Of a stretch of 64,000 bases of DNA, positions 27,973 through 41,069 are shown piece after piece. Positions within the stretch are counted from its first letter, which is position 1, and every line of letters begins with the position of its first letter. The notes beneath the pieces are model-generated. The model saw only the letters and a list, made by a program, of their open reading frames with translations. It did no database searches and was not told the origin of the DNA. A program made the translations under genes and the position numbers. This stretch comes from Monosporascus cannonballus. Lineage: Eukaryota; Ascomycota; Sordariomycetes; Xylariales. The stretch spans positions 124,001 through 188,000 of the forward strand of contig QJNS01000698.1 of the NCBI GenBank assembly GCA_004154925.1. The letters run 5' to 3'.

Positions 27973-30900
27973 GAAGTTAAATAATGTATTAGTTAAATTA
28001 AAGCTGTTTTATTCTGATAGGGTTTTTTTATTAAGATAAAGTTTAAAAAGCCGGCGTTATACAATAAAAAAGGAAATTTGCGGGCCTTTTTAATTTAAGT
28101 ATGCGTTTATTTCCTATTTGTTTCTTTAAGTAAGCCAGCGAATTAGGTTTTAGCTATAAAAACGTACTTAAAAAGGGATGCGACTAATTAGTTCGAATTT
28201 ATTATAAATAGTAACTTAAAAAGGAAGTTAAATAAAAAATGTTTATTAACAAAAATTCTTTTTATATATTTACTGTAATGATAAAATACGTAATCATTTC
28301 GATAATCCGGATACAAAGTAATTGGCCATATATTAAGCATTTCGATTATTTTAAAAATAATTTTTAAAGATGTAATTATTTTTGAAGATTTCGCAATTAA
28401 GGATAAATAGCGAAATAACGAAATTAACGCCTTTATCGATATGTTTCATAAGATATTAAAACAATAATATAAAGGATAAAATTCTTCGAATTAAACGATT
28501 AATTATGTTAAATAAATACATTACGATAGTAATTAAAATTAACAAACGATAATTCGAAAAACAATAAACAGAAAAGGGTAATATATATTTACAATTTGGC
28601 TGTATTAAGTTTAACTAAAAAAAGACGAAATGCGTTTTTTACTTTTTATAATATTGTATCGGGACGTATCGAATTTAGGGTTCCTTAAAAAGGTTAAATT
28701 TGGAATAAATATTTTAAATACGAGAAAATAGAGTTTAAGGTTTATAAATGCCAAAACGTAAAAAGTTCCGATAAAATAATTAAATGTTAATATCGGAAAA
28801 GTAGTTCAAAAATAATTAAATAAACGAGAATAAAATTATTAATATATTTTAAGTTTAATGCGAATAGAGATTATTATAGTAAGAAAATTGACACAGAACA
28901 TAAAGAATTAAAGAATCGGTCTAAAAACGGTCTAAAAATAATAAAATATTATAAAGAAATAGTTAAAGATGTACTAGAAATAGATAAACTATTTATCTCA
29001 AAATCTCTAATCGACATGCTAGAATAGATGTCGTATAGTTTAAAAGACAAGAATATGTAATATATAACGAATGAAAACAATCTATTTATGAATATATTGT
29101 GTGCAATTATTAAGAGGTTGTAATTTTCTCAATTAAACCGAAAATAATAAGATAAATAAATAGTAATATCGATACTTTTAAATAATTACCGTTTATTACG
29201 ATATCGATAAATAAATAACGGTAAAAGATTAATTATGAACAGTTAATTTGCGTAAAAGAATTGTTTTTAATTCTATAATTAATACAGTTATAAATTTAAA
29301 AAGAAATTCATGTAACGTATCGAAAAGGATAGTAATAAACGGTTATTATATCTTTAATTTTAATTGATATTTATCATATATTTGGAAAAAAAAACCAAGA
29401 GTTAGAAGAGAAATGCGATAATTTATTAGCAAATTTTAATAATAGAAATCACGATTATAAAAGTTTAATAAGACGTTATACGTCACAAAGAAAAAGGAAT
29501 TTATTAGTAAGATAAGACTTTAAAAAATATGTATAAATAATTAATATAATTTAAAAAGTGAGTATGCTAGTAAAACCGATAAATATAGTACTTTAACATA
29601 TTATATAAGAAGATATAAATAAGGTTTAACGAATTCGAAAAAAGATTAAAAAAGATTATTTGTAACAACATCGTAAAATATCAAAACTCCTGAAATTAAG
29701 AAAAGTTTATAACAAAGATTTTTTAACGTAATAATAACAGCCGTTAATAACTTTATTACTATAGATTTACGAATTGGAAAATAGAAATATATTGTAGGAC
29801 TGGATTACGGAGTTTTAAAGGAGAATTATATTATACTTGATAAAATTAATTAATTTAAGTTATTGCTGAAATATAATTTAAAATGTTGAATAATTAAAAA
29901 TATTGAAATATATTACTTTATTTACGATAGAAAAAATATTAAATGCGAAATTAATTATTCCGAAATTCTTATAAAAGAGGATTAAAAAATAGATTTCGAT
30001 ATCATTTTATTTAGCATTTAAAATATAATTTTAGAATTATTATAAACATAGTAATATAAAGTTTTAAATAATAAAACGACTTAATTGGAGAAAATATGAA
30101 TTACTTTTTATGGGTAAATAGTATTTAAAAAGCGAAATTGTAATATTTAATCTAAAATCACGATATAGACAAATATAAAATTACGATAAACATCTTATTA
30201 GTGAAAATATATATACTAAATATTAAAAGAAAATGCGACGTATTATTATTATTCTTAAAGTGAACTTTAAGGTATTAAATAGCGATTTAAATAATAGTTA
30301 TACAATTTTAAAATCTTAATTAATATATTATTGTAATATTAGAGCTATAATTAACCTTTTTAGAAAAAGTTAAATACGAAATGAATTAAACATAATTACT
30401 AATACTATAAAATAGTTTTTAAGAAAACCTTATTTATAAGATTTTGCCTTAGATATAATTTTAGCAAAAACCAATTACGTACGTTTAACAACTATTGGGA
30501 AAATCTATTATTAAAGGGATAAATTAAATCTTTGAAGTTATCTATAAAATATCTTGCATTTTTCGGATTTAAAAAATGCAAATTACGACTTACAATCGAT
30601 TATTAATAATTAGACGATATAACCGTTAAGAACCGAATATCGGTACTGTTAATAATTAATATAAAAATCCGATTTTAAAAATTTAAATGATTTACAACGT
30701 TCGATTTTACAATAAATATAATTTTATTAACAATTAAAAGAATTACGAATAAAAACCATTTTTCAAATAATATTTAAATTGTGAAAATGTTTGGTTTTAT
30801 TAATAAGATTTACAAATATATTAATAAATCTTTAACAGATAATAAATTATATATTACGAAAACATTTCGATATTTTTATCGTATGTTATTTCGCAAATTT

Positions 30901-32646
30901 TTTTAATTATTTAAAAATCTATAAAATATATATAAAATACCAAATTATTAATTAACGCAAAAAAGAATACTTTTATAAATAAGATGTTAGATATATAATC
31001 ATAAACATTATAAAGATGTAGAATTAAAAGAATATGGAATGTCGGCGAGCTAACTAGCTATATATAGATCTACCAAGATTACCTAATATGGTGACGCATG
31101 GACCTGCTTTACTAGAACTCCTAGCGTATCCGAATAATCTCGAATATAAGAAATAAATATTTAAAACATATGATGACTTTAAAATGTATTAAAATAAATC
31201 CTAAAAAGACGTTGTAATTATAAAATAATAAATACGAATAATAGTTCAAGAATTGTAGATATTCTTTGAATTTGTAAATTATTACAGAAAGTTTATTCGA
31301 AATTTTAAAGAAATTATTATATCTATAATTAATTTAATCAAAAATAAGGATGTAAATAAACTTTATAAATATTAAGAACGTATTGAAAAATTAAACGTAT
31401 AATTATCGATAAGCTAATATTCATTATGTGCGATTTAATACGTTTGGTTAAATTAAAATTCGACACTTCGAGTTATCTATTAAATACGGTAATTATGTAA
31501 TAAAATAATAAAAGGAAGTTATATTTTATAGTGTTTTCTTTTTATAGTAGTGTGAAAAATTTAATTTAATTATATTATTCCAGAAACAGAATTTATGATT
31601 ATCGTTATAACTTTTCGAAACTTTTAGTATTTGCTTAAAGGAAATCTTAATTAAGTTAAGGTTTATACGGATTATTAAATTTTTAACCCTGTTATTATAA
31701 TGTGAAAACTTGCGAAATAATAATTACGATATGCAAAAAAGAAATTAGCAAATTTCGATTTCGTTATTATATATAAAAAGGTTTAAAAACGACAAAGTGG
31801 ATACTTTAAGTAAATAATAGAATTTCGACAAAAAGTAATTAAACTTAATGACATAAATTTTCATATTATTTCAAACAGATATTATACTTATATTAAATTG
31901 TAACAATACGAATTAGATTATATAATATATATCATCAAACTTAGAAACTTCATAGTAATTTATTATTAAATAAAAAGATAAATAAATTACGAATTCTCGA
32001 AATACACTACATAATTTTAGAACTCTATATATATAAATATTAATTATATATATATCCAAGTATTTATAAAGTATTAACGTAAATTTAACTTTTTTAATAG
32101 TGTCTTAATATAGAAATATTAATTTAAAATATTCGATAATAATACAGTCTTTGAAATAAGGCCAAGACATAACTATATAAGTTTTACGAATAATTAAAAT
32201 TATTATTAATTTGAGAAAAAGCGAATAAAATTTAAATATTACTGATTTTATTATCAAGATTGGCTTATCCGACAGGTTAATAATAGAAATATATTATATA
32301 AGTATTTTCTTTATCGTTAATAGATTTACGAAATTTTCTTATTTTAATATATAAAAAGAATACAAACGCCGAATACATAGTGTATATGTTTTTGAAAAGC
32401 ACCTTTAATATATACGGATTACTATTTAAAAGTATTTTTTATACAATTTACGCTAATTTTAAAACTTTGACAAAGCTTTATAATATAAATTAATTTAATT
32501 TATAAATTATTTAATATGTTAATGTTTGAAAGAAAATATAAAACGCTTAAATTAACTATTAAAAACGTATTTATAATATTATATTAAATATAAACAACCT
32601 AATTGGATTAAACACTATCTGTTGCATAATTCGCTTATAATGCCAG
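27973..32646 (+). mobile_element. degenerate Ty3/Gypsy element 2, 5' part
   Basis: Internal region of family I: gag from about 28.0 kb, protease near 29.7-29.9 kb, RT at 30.57-30.95 kb (catalytic box now reading YFAN, 30,887-30,898), RNase H at 31.4-31.8 kb and integrase at 32.2-32.64 kb. The integrase reading stops at 32,646, exactly where element 3 begins, and resumes after 39,690, so the copy was split by a nested insertion. All frames are broken. Confidence 0.75.
31035..31146. mobile_element. small GC-rich insertion in element 2 RT region
   Basis: About 110 bp (from near GTCGGCGAGC to near CCGAATAATC) whose composition is close to normal. The matching positions of elements 1 and 3 lack it. 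No clear terminal repeat or target duplication. Likely a short non-autonomous insertion spared by RIP because of its length. Confidence 0.4.
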
Positions 32647-33031
32647 TGTTACGACCCAATAAGCTTCGGTTTTAAGAAACGGTTAGACAAGGATTATACG
32701 GGCCACCCCTCGGGTTACGTAACAGTGATTACTGCCAAGCTAATCATTATCAGTGATCAAAGGTAATCTCAAGTAATTATAATTACCACCGGCTGCGTAA
32801 TTATAAGTAATTAAGCCAAAAAAAGAAATATACGTTTAGTATTTCCATAGTTTAAATAATGTTAATTTATAATACTTATTAATGCCAATTTTTATAATAC
32901 GACTTTTATACTATTAGTATTACGAAAAGTAATTAAATTACTTTAGTGCTTTAAAGTATTACGATATTTCTGCTAATATAAACCCGTATAATTAAGGTTT
33001 AATAATTGGTTAAACCGCTAAACCGTTATAC
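32647..33031 (+). repeat. 5' LTR of element 3
   Basis: Starts TGTTACGACC and ends CCGTTATA. The stretch from AAGCTTCGG to about 32,818 is almost identical to 39,306-39,465, with differences that are mostly C/T or G/A. Confidence 0.85.
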
Positions 33032-35119
33032 GTTATAAGCTTTTGTTTAATAGTACCGTTAAAATTTAAGTAATATTATCGATATTATGTTTACTAACAA
33101 GTAGCCCGAATAGCCTATTGATTAGGTCCCTGATAACCCGGATACCGGAATGGAATCCTAGGAGAAAAAAAAGCAGCCTAACCTTTTTCGCAAAAAGGTT
33201 TTTCGACGCCTGGACGCCATAATCGAACGTATTTTTTAGCTTGAGAAAGATAATAATAACCTTACGAGGTTCCTTTAAACCGCTCATAAAAAGCTTAAGA
33301 AAAAAGGGAAAATTCTCGAAATCGGAAAATCCTTTCGAACCAACCAAAGTATTTAGCTGAATTTTATTAAGGAACCGGGAAAAGTCCTTAAGCCTCTGAA
33401 ACCAGATTTTTTCGACAGAATCTTAACCAAGTTATAATTATTCTTAACCTAATACCGAGCATATTTCAGGTATTTTCTATTCGACTAATTACGTTTATTA
33501 TACGAATCGAATTCGTAATCGAACGATTTACCAAAAACGCAGTTATTTAATTTAAGCCCGCTATAAGAAAATAGGTTATTTTATTAATTAAAAAACGAAC
33601 CCCCGAAATGATACAAATATATTATAATTAGCAATAATTTAAATAAGTATTAGCGAAAATGTTCGGAATAATAAACGAAATAATAAAAGCCGAAATATAA
33701 ATCTAATAATTACGATAAAAAGAATTAATATCTAATTACGGTAATGCGTTCGTTTAATTAGTATTTAAGTTAAATTAAAGGTAAAAAATATTAATAGCTA
33801 AATTTTTTGATGGCCGAAAAAAAAGTATAAAAAAATATTTTTAAGTTCGACCGGCCTAATTATTTATCGAATTACATCGTTATAGTAATTAAGATCGACG
33901 ATCGACAATACGCTTAACATATTAAAGGTATCAGAAGAAAAATAACAAATCCTGATATACGGCTAATACTAGCGCTCCTTAACGCGGTAACATTTTTTAC
34001 AGCACAGAACTAGAACTTATAGAAATAAGGGCTATTTACAGAAAGGATTAAAACTAAATTAAATATTTTAATTATACTAAGATAGGGCATAAAATAAAAT
34101 AATAAAAGGCACCTAAAAAACCTTGTTAGAATAATTAAAAAGCCGTATCCGAAAAATAATCTAAAGAAAATTAAAAAAAAAAAAAAGCAAACCTATTAAT
34201 ATAATTCTTCACAAGTACGTACCAGGCCCCCCATAGCGAAAAGTCTAACAGGGGATACGAAAAGCCAGGAAGCCAGCTTAACAGATATCGCAAGTACAAC
34301 AAAAAAACTATAAGGATGGTTACGAAAACATTAGGATTGGACAGAAAAAATCTGTTCCGAAATCCTTAATCAATACGGCAAAATGTATGCCATATATCGT
34401 CGACGACGAAGATATCCAGATTATAAGGAATAGAAATAATATATTTACGGACAGATTATCCGTATATATTATAAGGCATTCGATTTTCTAAGCCGAACAG
34501 GAAATAATAAAAGCGATAAATAATAATATCGATATTTTCGATCCATAACCCTAGGAAATAATATTTATCAACCAGCTAAGATAAAAAGCTAGCTCAAAAG
34601 ATATAATGTTTGCAAGAAAACCTTTTTTATTATTACGAATAATATAATTATTAAATAGAAAAGGAGGTAATCTAGTATATAATAAAAAAACATTACTAAA
34701 AAATGATTAAAAACTTTTATTTTCAGTTAAGATTCATTATAAACTTTAACAAAAAGAAAGCTATTAAAGAAATACGTTAATTTATAGGCGAGCTCTAAAA
34801 TACCAGCTAATACGACGTATAATGGGATGCAATTAAAAGTATGAAAAAAACAATTTACCCAATAAAGAAAAAGAATTACAGCAAAATTAAGAATAATTAA
34901 TATAATTCAAAGGAATAATTCGCCGGCATTAATGATAAATATAATAGCTTAACGCGCAATATACAGAAATACAAATAAAATTCGATAAACATAAATAAAA
35001 GTTACAAAAAGGTTACTTATAAAAAAGCCGCAAAATAACGAAACCTAAAAAAAATTAGGAGAAACTCCCAAAAAAAGGCTTTAAACGCGATAATAGAAAC
35101 CGTTAATAACCTTATTACT

Positions 35120-35335
35120 TTGGACATACGAATTAAAACGTACTGGTATACCGTAATAATTGATTACGGAGCTTTAAATAGAAATTACATTGTACTAGAT
35201 ATGGTTAATAAGCTTAGATTCCCAGAGAGATATAAGTTAAAACTCTATATAACGACAAATGCCGAAAATCAGGAATTCGTTTACGGTAACGGGAAAATTA
35301 TATGCCAAATTAATTATATCGAGATTTTTGTTTAA
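35120..35335 (+). pseudogene. retropepsin-like protease remnant of element 3
   Basis: A 71-codon open stretch that is a surviving piece of the Gypsy polyprotein, not a gene of its own. VIIDYGALNRNYIVLDMVNKL corresponds to the retropepsin block (I)DSGATxNFIsxxLVxKL. The Asp of the active site is still there but the following Ser reads Tyr. A YGNGK motif about 25 residues on matches the flap-side region common in fungal Gypsy proteases. It is the longest transposon frame left open. Confidence 0.7.
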
Positions 35336-35780
35336 AAACGATATTAAATAGTTAATTTCGATATTATTCTATTCGGGAATTACGATATAATCTTAGAATT
35401 ACCATAGATACGTTAGTACGGAATCTTAATTAATAAAAGGACTAGCTAGGTAAGGTTTACCTTATATCTTATTAGCGGACAAAAAAGAGAAAGAAATTAA
35501 GATCTTAATATTCGATCGAAAATGGCGACGAATACAAGCATAAGGATACGATAGAAACCTTATTACCTAAAGGCACAAAACACAAAAAAGAAAATGGGTC
35601 TTAAAGAAAAATACGACGCATTATTGTTATTATCAAAACGAAATTAAGGTAATTAAATAACGATTTAAAGCAACAGTCTCAAAAGTTAAAAACTTTAACT
35701 AATATGTTATCATAATACTATCGATATAAATAACTTTTTAAGAAAGAACTTAATACGAAATTATTAGAATATAGCGAATA

Positions 35781-35904
35781 TATTACGGCCTTGTCCACCG
35801 TAACAGTTCTTATACGGCTGTAAGCACCAGGATGGTTGCCACAATTGCGATCATTCTACTGATCTTTTGCCCTGGTGGCGTAATGGCATAGTGCAGCTAT
35901 AACA
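35781..35904. mobile_element. short TG...CA element, copy 1 (solo LTR-like)
   Basis: 124-bp GC-rich insertion in the gag-pol part of element 3. Ends TATTACGGC / GCTATAACA (from TGTTACGGC / GCCGTAACA), flanked by a perfect 5-bp target duplication GAATA on both sides. Elements 1 and 2 lack it at this position. Closely related to 45,124-45,266. The TG...CA ends and 5-bp duplication suggest a solo LTR of a very small (TRIM-like) retrotransposon; a MITE is the alternative. Confidence 0.75.
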
Positions 35905-36089
35905 GAATAGGATTATAAAATAATTTTTAAAGAAGGATTTTCAACGAAGTTTTACCCTATTTATAACCTTAGCGGAAACGAATTACGCGTTTTCAGAAAA
36001 TACCTAGAAAATCGGTTATAAAAAGGATAAATTCGATTTTCGAAATTACCAGCAAGTTACCCCATATTTTTCGTATCAAAAAAAAAGAA

Positions 36090-36450
36090 AAATTGCGATT
36101 TGTAGTTAATTATCGACAATTGAAGGACACTATTATCAAAAATGGAACATTATTATCCTTAATTATAGAAATAAAAACCCGATTTTACGGAATTAAATGG
36201 TGTATAGTATTGGATTTTGAAAATAAATATAACCTTATTAAAATTAAAAAAGAATACGAATAAAAAATAACCTTTAGAACGAAATACGAATTGTTTGAAT
36301 ATTTGGTTATATTAATGGGATTTACGAACGTATTAGTAACTTTCCAATAAATAGTTAATTATGTATTACGAAAATACCTTGATATTTTCGTCGTTTGTTA
36401 TTTCGACAACATTCTTATTTTTTAGAAACGGAGAAAATATATATAAAATA
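36090..36450 (+). pseudogene. reverse transcriptase remnant of element 3
   Basis: Read in frame from 36,097: KLRFVVNYRQLKDTIIKNG, then KWCIVLDFENKYNLIKIK, then (after a stop) TFRTKYELFEYLVI, and the catalytic box CYFDNILIF at about 36,396-36,420. Ty3-type RT has CYLDDILIF here, so the second aspartate is lost by a G-to-A change. Stops in place of Trp and Gln codons are also RIP-type changes. Confidence 0.8.
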
Positions 36451-36819
36451 CGTTCATAAAGTTCTCGCAGAAAAAGGTTAATTCTATATATAAGAAATAA
36501 AATATCTAGAACATATTATTATCTTAGGACAACTCAAGATAGACCTTAAGAAAATTATTATAGTCATAAAATGACAAACGCTAACTATAGTCAAAGAGGT
36601 ACAGGCATTTCTTGGATTCGTTAATTATTACAGAAAGTTTATTCGGAATTTTAGCAAAATAACTATATCCCTAACCAATCTTACGAAAAAAAAAAGAATT
36701 CAGATAGACGTTCGAAATAAAAAAAAAGCATTTTAAAACATCAAGAATGCGATTATCAACGAAGCAGTATTAATTATGTACGATTTAGCATATTCCGTTT
36801 AACTAAACACCGATATTTC

Positions 36820-37170
36820 GGATTACACATTAAACGTAATAATCGGATAACGAAATAATTAAGGCAAACTACATCTTATTATATTCTTTTTATACAAGTT
36901 AAAAAAACCAAGCTTAATTACGGCGTTCTAAATAAGGAATTTATGGCCGTTATTATTGCTTTCCGAGAATTTAAGAATTTTCTAAAAGGAAATTTGCACT
37001 AGGTTATGGTTTATACGAATTATCAAAATCTTATCCGATTTACTACAATAAGGAGTTTATAGGACGATAATTTCGTTACGCGGAAAAATTAGCGAACTTC
37101 GATTTCGTTATTATTTTCAAAAAAGGCTTAAAAAACGGCAAAGCCGATACTTTAAGCAGGTAATTAAACT
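36820..37170 (+). pseudogene. RNase H remnant of element 3
   Basis: Begins LNTDISDYTLNVIIG (the xTDASDxAxGxVL block) near 36,812. The stretch from about 36,909 reads LNYGVLNKEFMAVIIAF, matching LNYxVxDKELLAIVxAF, then VMVYTNYQNL (VTVYTDHKNL). It ends near 37,150 with FDFVIIFKKGLKNGKADTL. Broken by stops and frame changes. Confidence 0.75.
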
Positions 37171-37579
37171 TCGAAAAAAGATTAGGTCAAAATTAATTAT
37201 ATAATTTTTAATACTACTACGAAAGGATATTTACGCTCCCGACAGATTGCGACAATTCAGGCAGTACTCTTTAATATATATCAGAAAATCCAGCAGTATA
37301 ACAACGGCTTTCCAAAAAAAAAAAAAAAAAAACAAAATATAAGTTTTAGAAAAATACTAGAAAGATCTAATATAAGATATATACGAACATTAGTTATACG
37401 GATATCCAGAAATTTATAAAATCTTAAAACAGCTTCGACATATATATTCTTTTCCTAAAATAAGATTAACTATATAGAAACTTGCATAACAATGCGATAT
37501 TTACGCTAGAACGAAAGTTCGACGACATACGAAAAGTTGTAACCATTACCAATTGCAGAACGACTATAATATTTAATTA

Positions 37580-38420
37580 CGTTCGACTTTATTATTAAAC
37601 TTTCATATTACAAAATTTAATTATATAAATATATTATGATAGTATTTTCGTAATGATTAATCGATTTATAAAGTATTCTTATTTTTTACCATATCATAAG
37701 GCTATAAAGGCCGAACAAATAACAGGTATTTTTTTAAATATATTTTTAGCATATATAGGTTATTAATAAAAGTTATTTTAAATAAAATATTAATATTTAT
37801 AACTAAGTTTAATAAGGCCTTATAATATAAACCGGCTGAAATCACAAATTACTCAGCGCATTTAGACCTTAGACAGATAGACAAATAAAACGAATAAACT
37901 ACACTTTAAAAACTTATTTACGATATTATATTAACTACGAACAAAATATTTAAGTTAAAAATTACTAATTATATAACTGGCCTATAATACCAGTTATTAT
38001 AAAAGCATTAAAATAATATTTAAAAATACAAATTTTGGTTTTATTTTAAAGGTTTACAAAAAGGTACGTAAAGACGGTCCAATTAATATTAAAGTAATCC
38101 TTATATCAAAACAGCTACGAAAGTTGCACTAAAAAATAAAAACAGGATTAAAATTCGTACGCAATTAAATAAGCAAATATTATAACCAAAAAAGGTTAAA
38201 AATATTAACTTTTAAAAAGGGGGGAAATAATTCTTTTAATTACGAAAAATATTTAAACAAAACAACCCAGCAAAAAACTCGATTTTAAGTATATCGGTCC
38301 GTACAAAATCGCTAAAAAAAAAATCTCAGAAAATAATTACTTATTAAAACTTTTACCAAAAGTTAAACTTTATCCAATCTTTTACGTTGTCTTATTCGAA
38401 TTAGTAACGGATATAATCAA
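37580..38420 (+). pseudogene. integrase remnant of element 3
   Basis: The core domain is visible near 37,635: YYDSIFVMINRFIKYSYFLP followed by KAIKAEQITGIF, matching the YDSIxVVVDRFTKxSHFxP..xTAEQLA stretch of Gypsy integrases. Later DFKYIGPYKI-type sequence (from about 38,281) marks the C-terminal part before the chromodomain. No continuous frame. Confidence 0.7.
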
Positions 38421-38460
38421 AATACATACGGCATAAAACGATATAGAAATAAAAGACGAA

Positions 38461-38575
38461 TAAGCATATAAAGTGGAGAAAATTTTCGATATACGGAAAC
38501 AAAACGGACTTGCTTAGTATTTAATTAAGTATAAAAAAGTACTCGGATTTCGAAAATATCTAGAAACCCGCCAAA
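38461..38575 (+). pseudogene. chromodomain remnant of element 3
   Basis: In frame from about 38,464: AYKVEKIFDIRKQNG, a stop, then YLIKYKKVLGF and YLETR. This matches the chromodomain pattern YEVEKILDxRxxxGxxxYLVKWKGY..xTWEP that chromoviral integrases carry at the C-terminus, thought to direct integration to heterochromatin. Its presence fits accumulation of the family in one block. Confidence 0.65.
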
Positions 38576-39295
38576 AATCTTATTGACGCCCAGCGCCTAT
38601 TAAAAAACTTTTACCAATAACGACGGGCGCGTTCTAGTTAACAATTAACTAGTTAGTAGCCGGGATGTCGGGCCAGTCGGCCGCGGCTTACGCTAACGTA
38701 ATAGCCGTAACGGCAGCCTTTAATTATTCTTATTCCCAATATTCTTGTTTTTCCAATTCGTCTAATAACTAAAGCCTACGTTATACTATAATAACGTTTT
38801 TCGCATAAGCCAACGCCTTTTATTTACGTAAACGAATAAAACGAAAAAAAAACTTTATTTATTTGTTCCTAATAACGACGTTAAACCTTAAAATAAAACC
38901 GTTAAAGCTCTAATAATGGTTTTTCAATAAGCGTTTTTTCGCATTCTAAACGTCAATGTTTTCGACGAATATTTTGCAAAGAAAAAAGCGGTACGCCGGT
39001 ATTATTGCAAACCCGACTGTGATTAATACATTCCTTATATCTTAAAACGTTTTCCATTATTTTATACCTTATGTTTTTTCAAAAACAATAAAAACAAGGT
39101 ATAATTTCGTACCCGAATTCGTTAAAGGCTTTTACGAACTTAATACGACGAATAGTAGAAAAACGAGAAATACGATAAATTTTGGAAATACGACACGACG
39201 TAATTAGGAACAAAAAAAGAAAAAAGGTTATTTACCAAAGGGAGAAAAGAGAAAAAAGAAATCATGAGGGAAAGATTTTTGGAAAAAGAAGATCG

Positions 39296-39685
39296 TATTA
39301 CGACTTAACAAGCTTCGGCCTTAAGAAACGGTTAGACAAGGATCATACGAACCACTCCTCGAATTACGTAACGGTGATTACTGCTAAGCTAATGATCATC
39401 AGTGATCAAAGGTAATCTCAAATAATTATACTTACGACCGGCTGCGTAATTATAAGTAATTAAACCAAATGGAAAAAAGGTATATACGCTTATTATTTTT
39501 ATAATTTAAATATTACCAGTTTGCAACACTAATTAATATTTGTCGTTTGAAATATAATTTCTGTATTTTTGGTATTACGAAACGTAATTAAGTTACTTTA
39601 TTGCTTTAAAGTTCTATTATAGATCTGCTAATATATATCCGTACAATTAAGGTCTAATAGTTGATTAAACCGCCTATCCGTCATA
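39296..39685 (+). repeat. 3' LTR of element 3
   Basis: Starts TATTACGAC (TGTTACGAC with one G-to-A change) and ends GTCATA (GTCACA with one C-to-T change). Directly followed by ACTGG and then by resumed integrase sequence of element 2. Confidence 0.85.
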
Positions 39686-41069
39686 ACTGGTTATTACGAA
39701 AATATTAGAATAACTTTAAGAAACGCAAATTTTATTTTTGTATTTAATATTTACACAAATAGGTTCGAAACCTTTATTAATATTAGAATAATAATTTCGT
39801 CGAAATTATATAAATAATTACATCGCAAACTAAAGATAAAATTACAATTCGTACGTAATTAAATAAATAAGTATTATAACTAGAAAGAGTTAAAGAAATT
39901 AATTTTCTAAAAAAGGAAAATGGTTTACGTTATTATAAAAATATTTAAACGAAAAGACCTAACAAAAAACTCGATTTTAAGTATATTTATCAATACAAAA
40001 TTGTGAGATAACGAGGGTGCAACGTTAGCTACAATATCAAAAGGTCAGCAATTCCAAACCCCAATTGGGGTTTGAACACCCTAATCCACCTTATAAGGAC
40101 TAGCTGTGCATATTATCACAAATATTAATAAGAAAATTTTAAAAGGTTATTACTAAATATAGCCTTTATCTAAATTTAAACTGTATGATATTTTTAATAT
40201 TTTTTATATAAATTAATAATATATACTATTAAGATTTAAACAAAATAAAGTAATATAAAAGCAAAATATAAAACTATATACGAAATAAAAAGAATCATAT
40301 ATCTATGAGAAAAAACGGACTTACTTAATATTTAATTAAATAAAAGAATTATTCAAAATTTTAAAATATTTAAAAGCTGGTAAAAATATCCAATAAACGC
40401 TTAACGTTTATTATAAAGCTTTTACTAATAGCGATAACGGTTTTCTAATTAACTGATAACTAAATAATAATTTTGATACCAGATTAATTAACTTAATTCG
40501 CGGTTTATATTAATGCAACTATTATAATCGCGGTCTTTAATTATGTTTTACTTTTTTTTAAAAAAAGTTCCTTTACTATTTCGACACCTTAAATACTTTA
40601 ACGAAATATTTCGATATTATGATTACGAAAAAGTTTTTTTTATTTTCGCAAAAGATTTAAACGTTTAAATAATTCGTTTAAGTATTGCTAAACTTCAAGT
40701 AGTTTTTCTTCGACTCTACATATTTAAAGCTTTAAATATTCCTTTTTAATAACAAATTCTTGTATTCGAATTTCGAAAAACTAAGAAGATTATAAACACC
40801 ATCGTATTTAATATAACACGCATATTTTCTCGAATTATGATAAGTTTTATAAATTTTACTTTCGGATTTACAACAAAAAAAAGCCAATAATATAATAAAC
40901 TCGAGATATTTAATACGTTTTATAAATATTAAAGCGATAATACGTTTACGAAAATTAAACTTCTAAATACGACTTTACATAATAAGTAGAAAAGAAAGAA
41001 TTTATTACTAAATTTAACAAATAAATAAATTAAATCTTAATCATAAAAATCCTAGCAAAAAGGAAATCG
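39686..41069 (+). mobile_element. degenerate Ty3/Gypsy element 2, 3' part
   Basis: Continuation of element 2 after the nested copy. The integrase reading resumes at 39,691 with GTTATTACGAAAATATTAG, aligning with element 3 at about 37,998. The LDFKYI block at 39.97 kb is interrupted by a 119-bp insertion, and a chromodomain trace follows at 40.31-40.39 kb. The 3' non-coding part runs to the LTR at 41,070. Confidence 0.7.
40002..40120. mobile_element. 119-bp insertion with 18-bp palindrome
   Basis: GC-rich insertion splitting the integrase C-terminus of element 2 (element 3 has no such sequence). It begins TGTGAGATAA and ends TTATCACA, a short imperfect terminal inverted repeat with TG...CA ends; the target duplication is unclear (AAAT-like). 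At 40,056-40,073 lies the perfect palindrome AAACCCCAATTGGGGTTT. The following GGGTTTGAACACCC resembles a tRNA T-arm, but no full tRNA fold could be drawn. Confidence 0.6.

Larger units (their letters stand above)
32647..39685 (+). mobile_element. nested Ty3/Gypsy element 3, best preserved copy
   Basis: Complete but dead chromoviral retrotransposon of 7.0 kb inserted into the integrase of element 2. LTRs at 32,647-33,031 and 39,296-39,685. Order: gag (about 33.1-35.0 kb), protease (35.12-35.34), RT (36.09-36.45), RNase H (36.82-37.17), integrase (37.2-38.4), chromodomain (38.46-38.57), 3' non-coding region. The target duplication is GCCAG (32,642-32,646) and ACTGG (39,686-39,690), where every mismatch is a transition. 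It holds more G+C than elements 1 and 2, in keeping with being younger. Pol order (IN after RT/RH) and the chromodomain place it in the Ty3/Gypsy chromovirus group. Confidence 0.85.

Noticed and set aside
33066..33347. 93-codon minus-strand ORF with plausible composition
   Set aside because: It lies antisense to the gag region of Gypsy element 3 and has no domain; it is a shadow frame of the transposon.
39182..39415. 77-codon ORF, very basic, running across the border of the 3' LTR of element 3
   Set aside because: It covers the 3' non-coding part and LTR start of element 3; composition comes from A/G-rich transposon sequence, with no homologous frame in the other copies.
40020..40095. Possible tRNA gene at the GGGTTTGAACACCC sequence
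   Set aside because: No acceptor stem, D-arm or anticodon arm can be formed around it.
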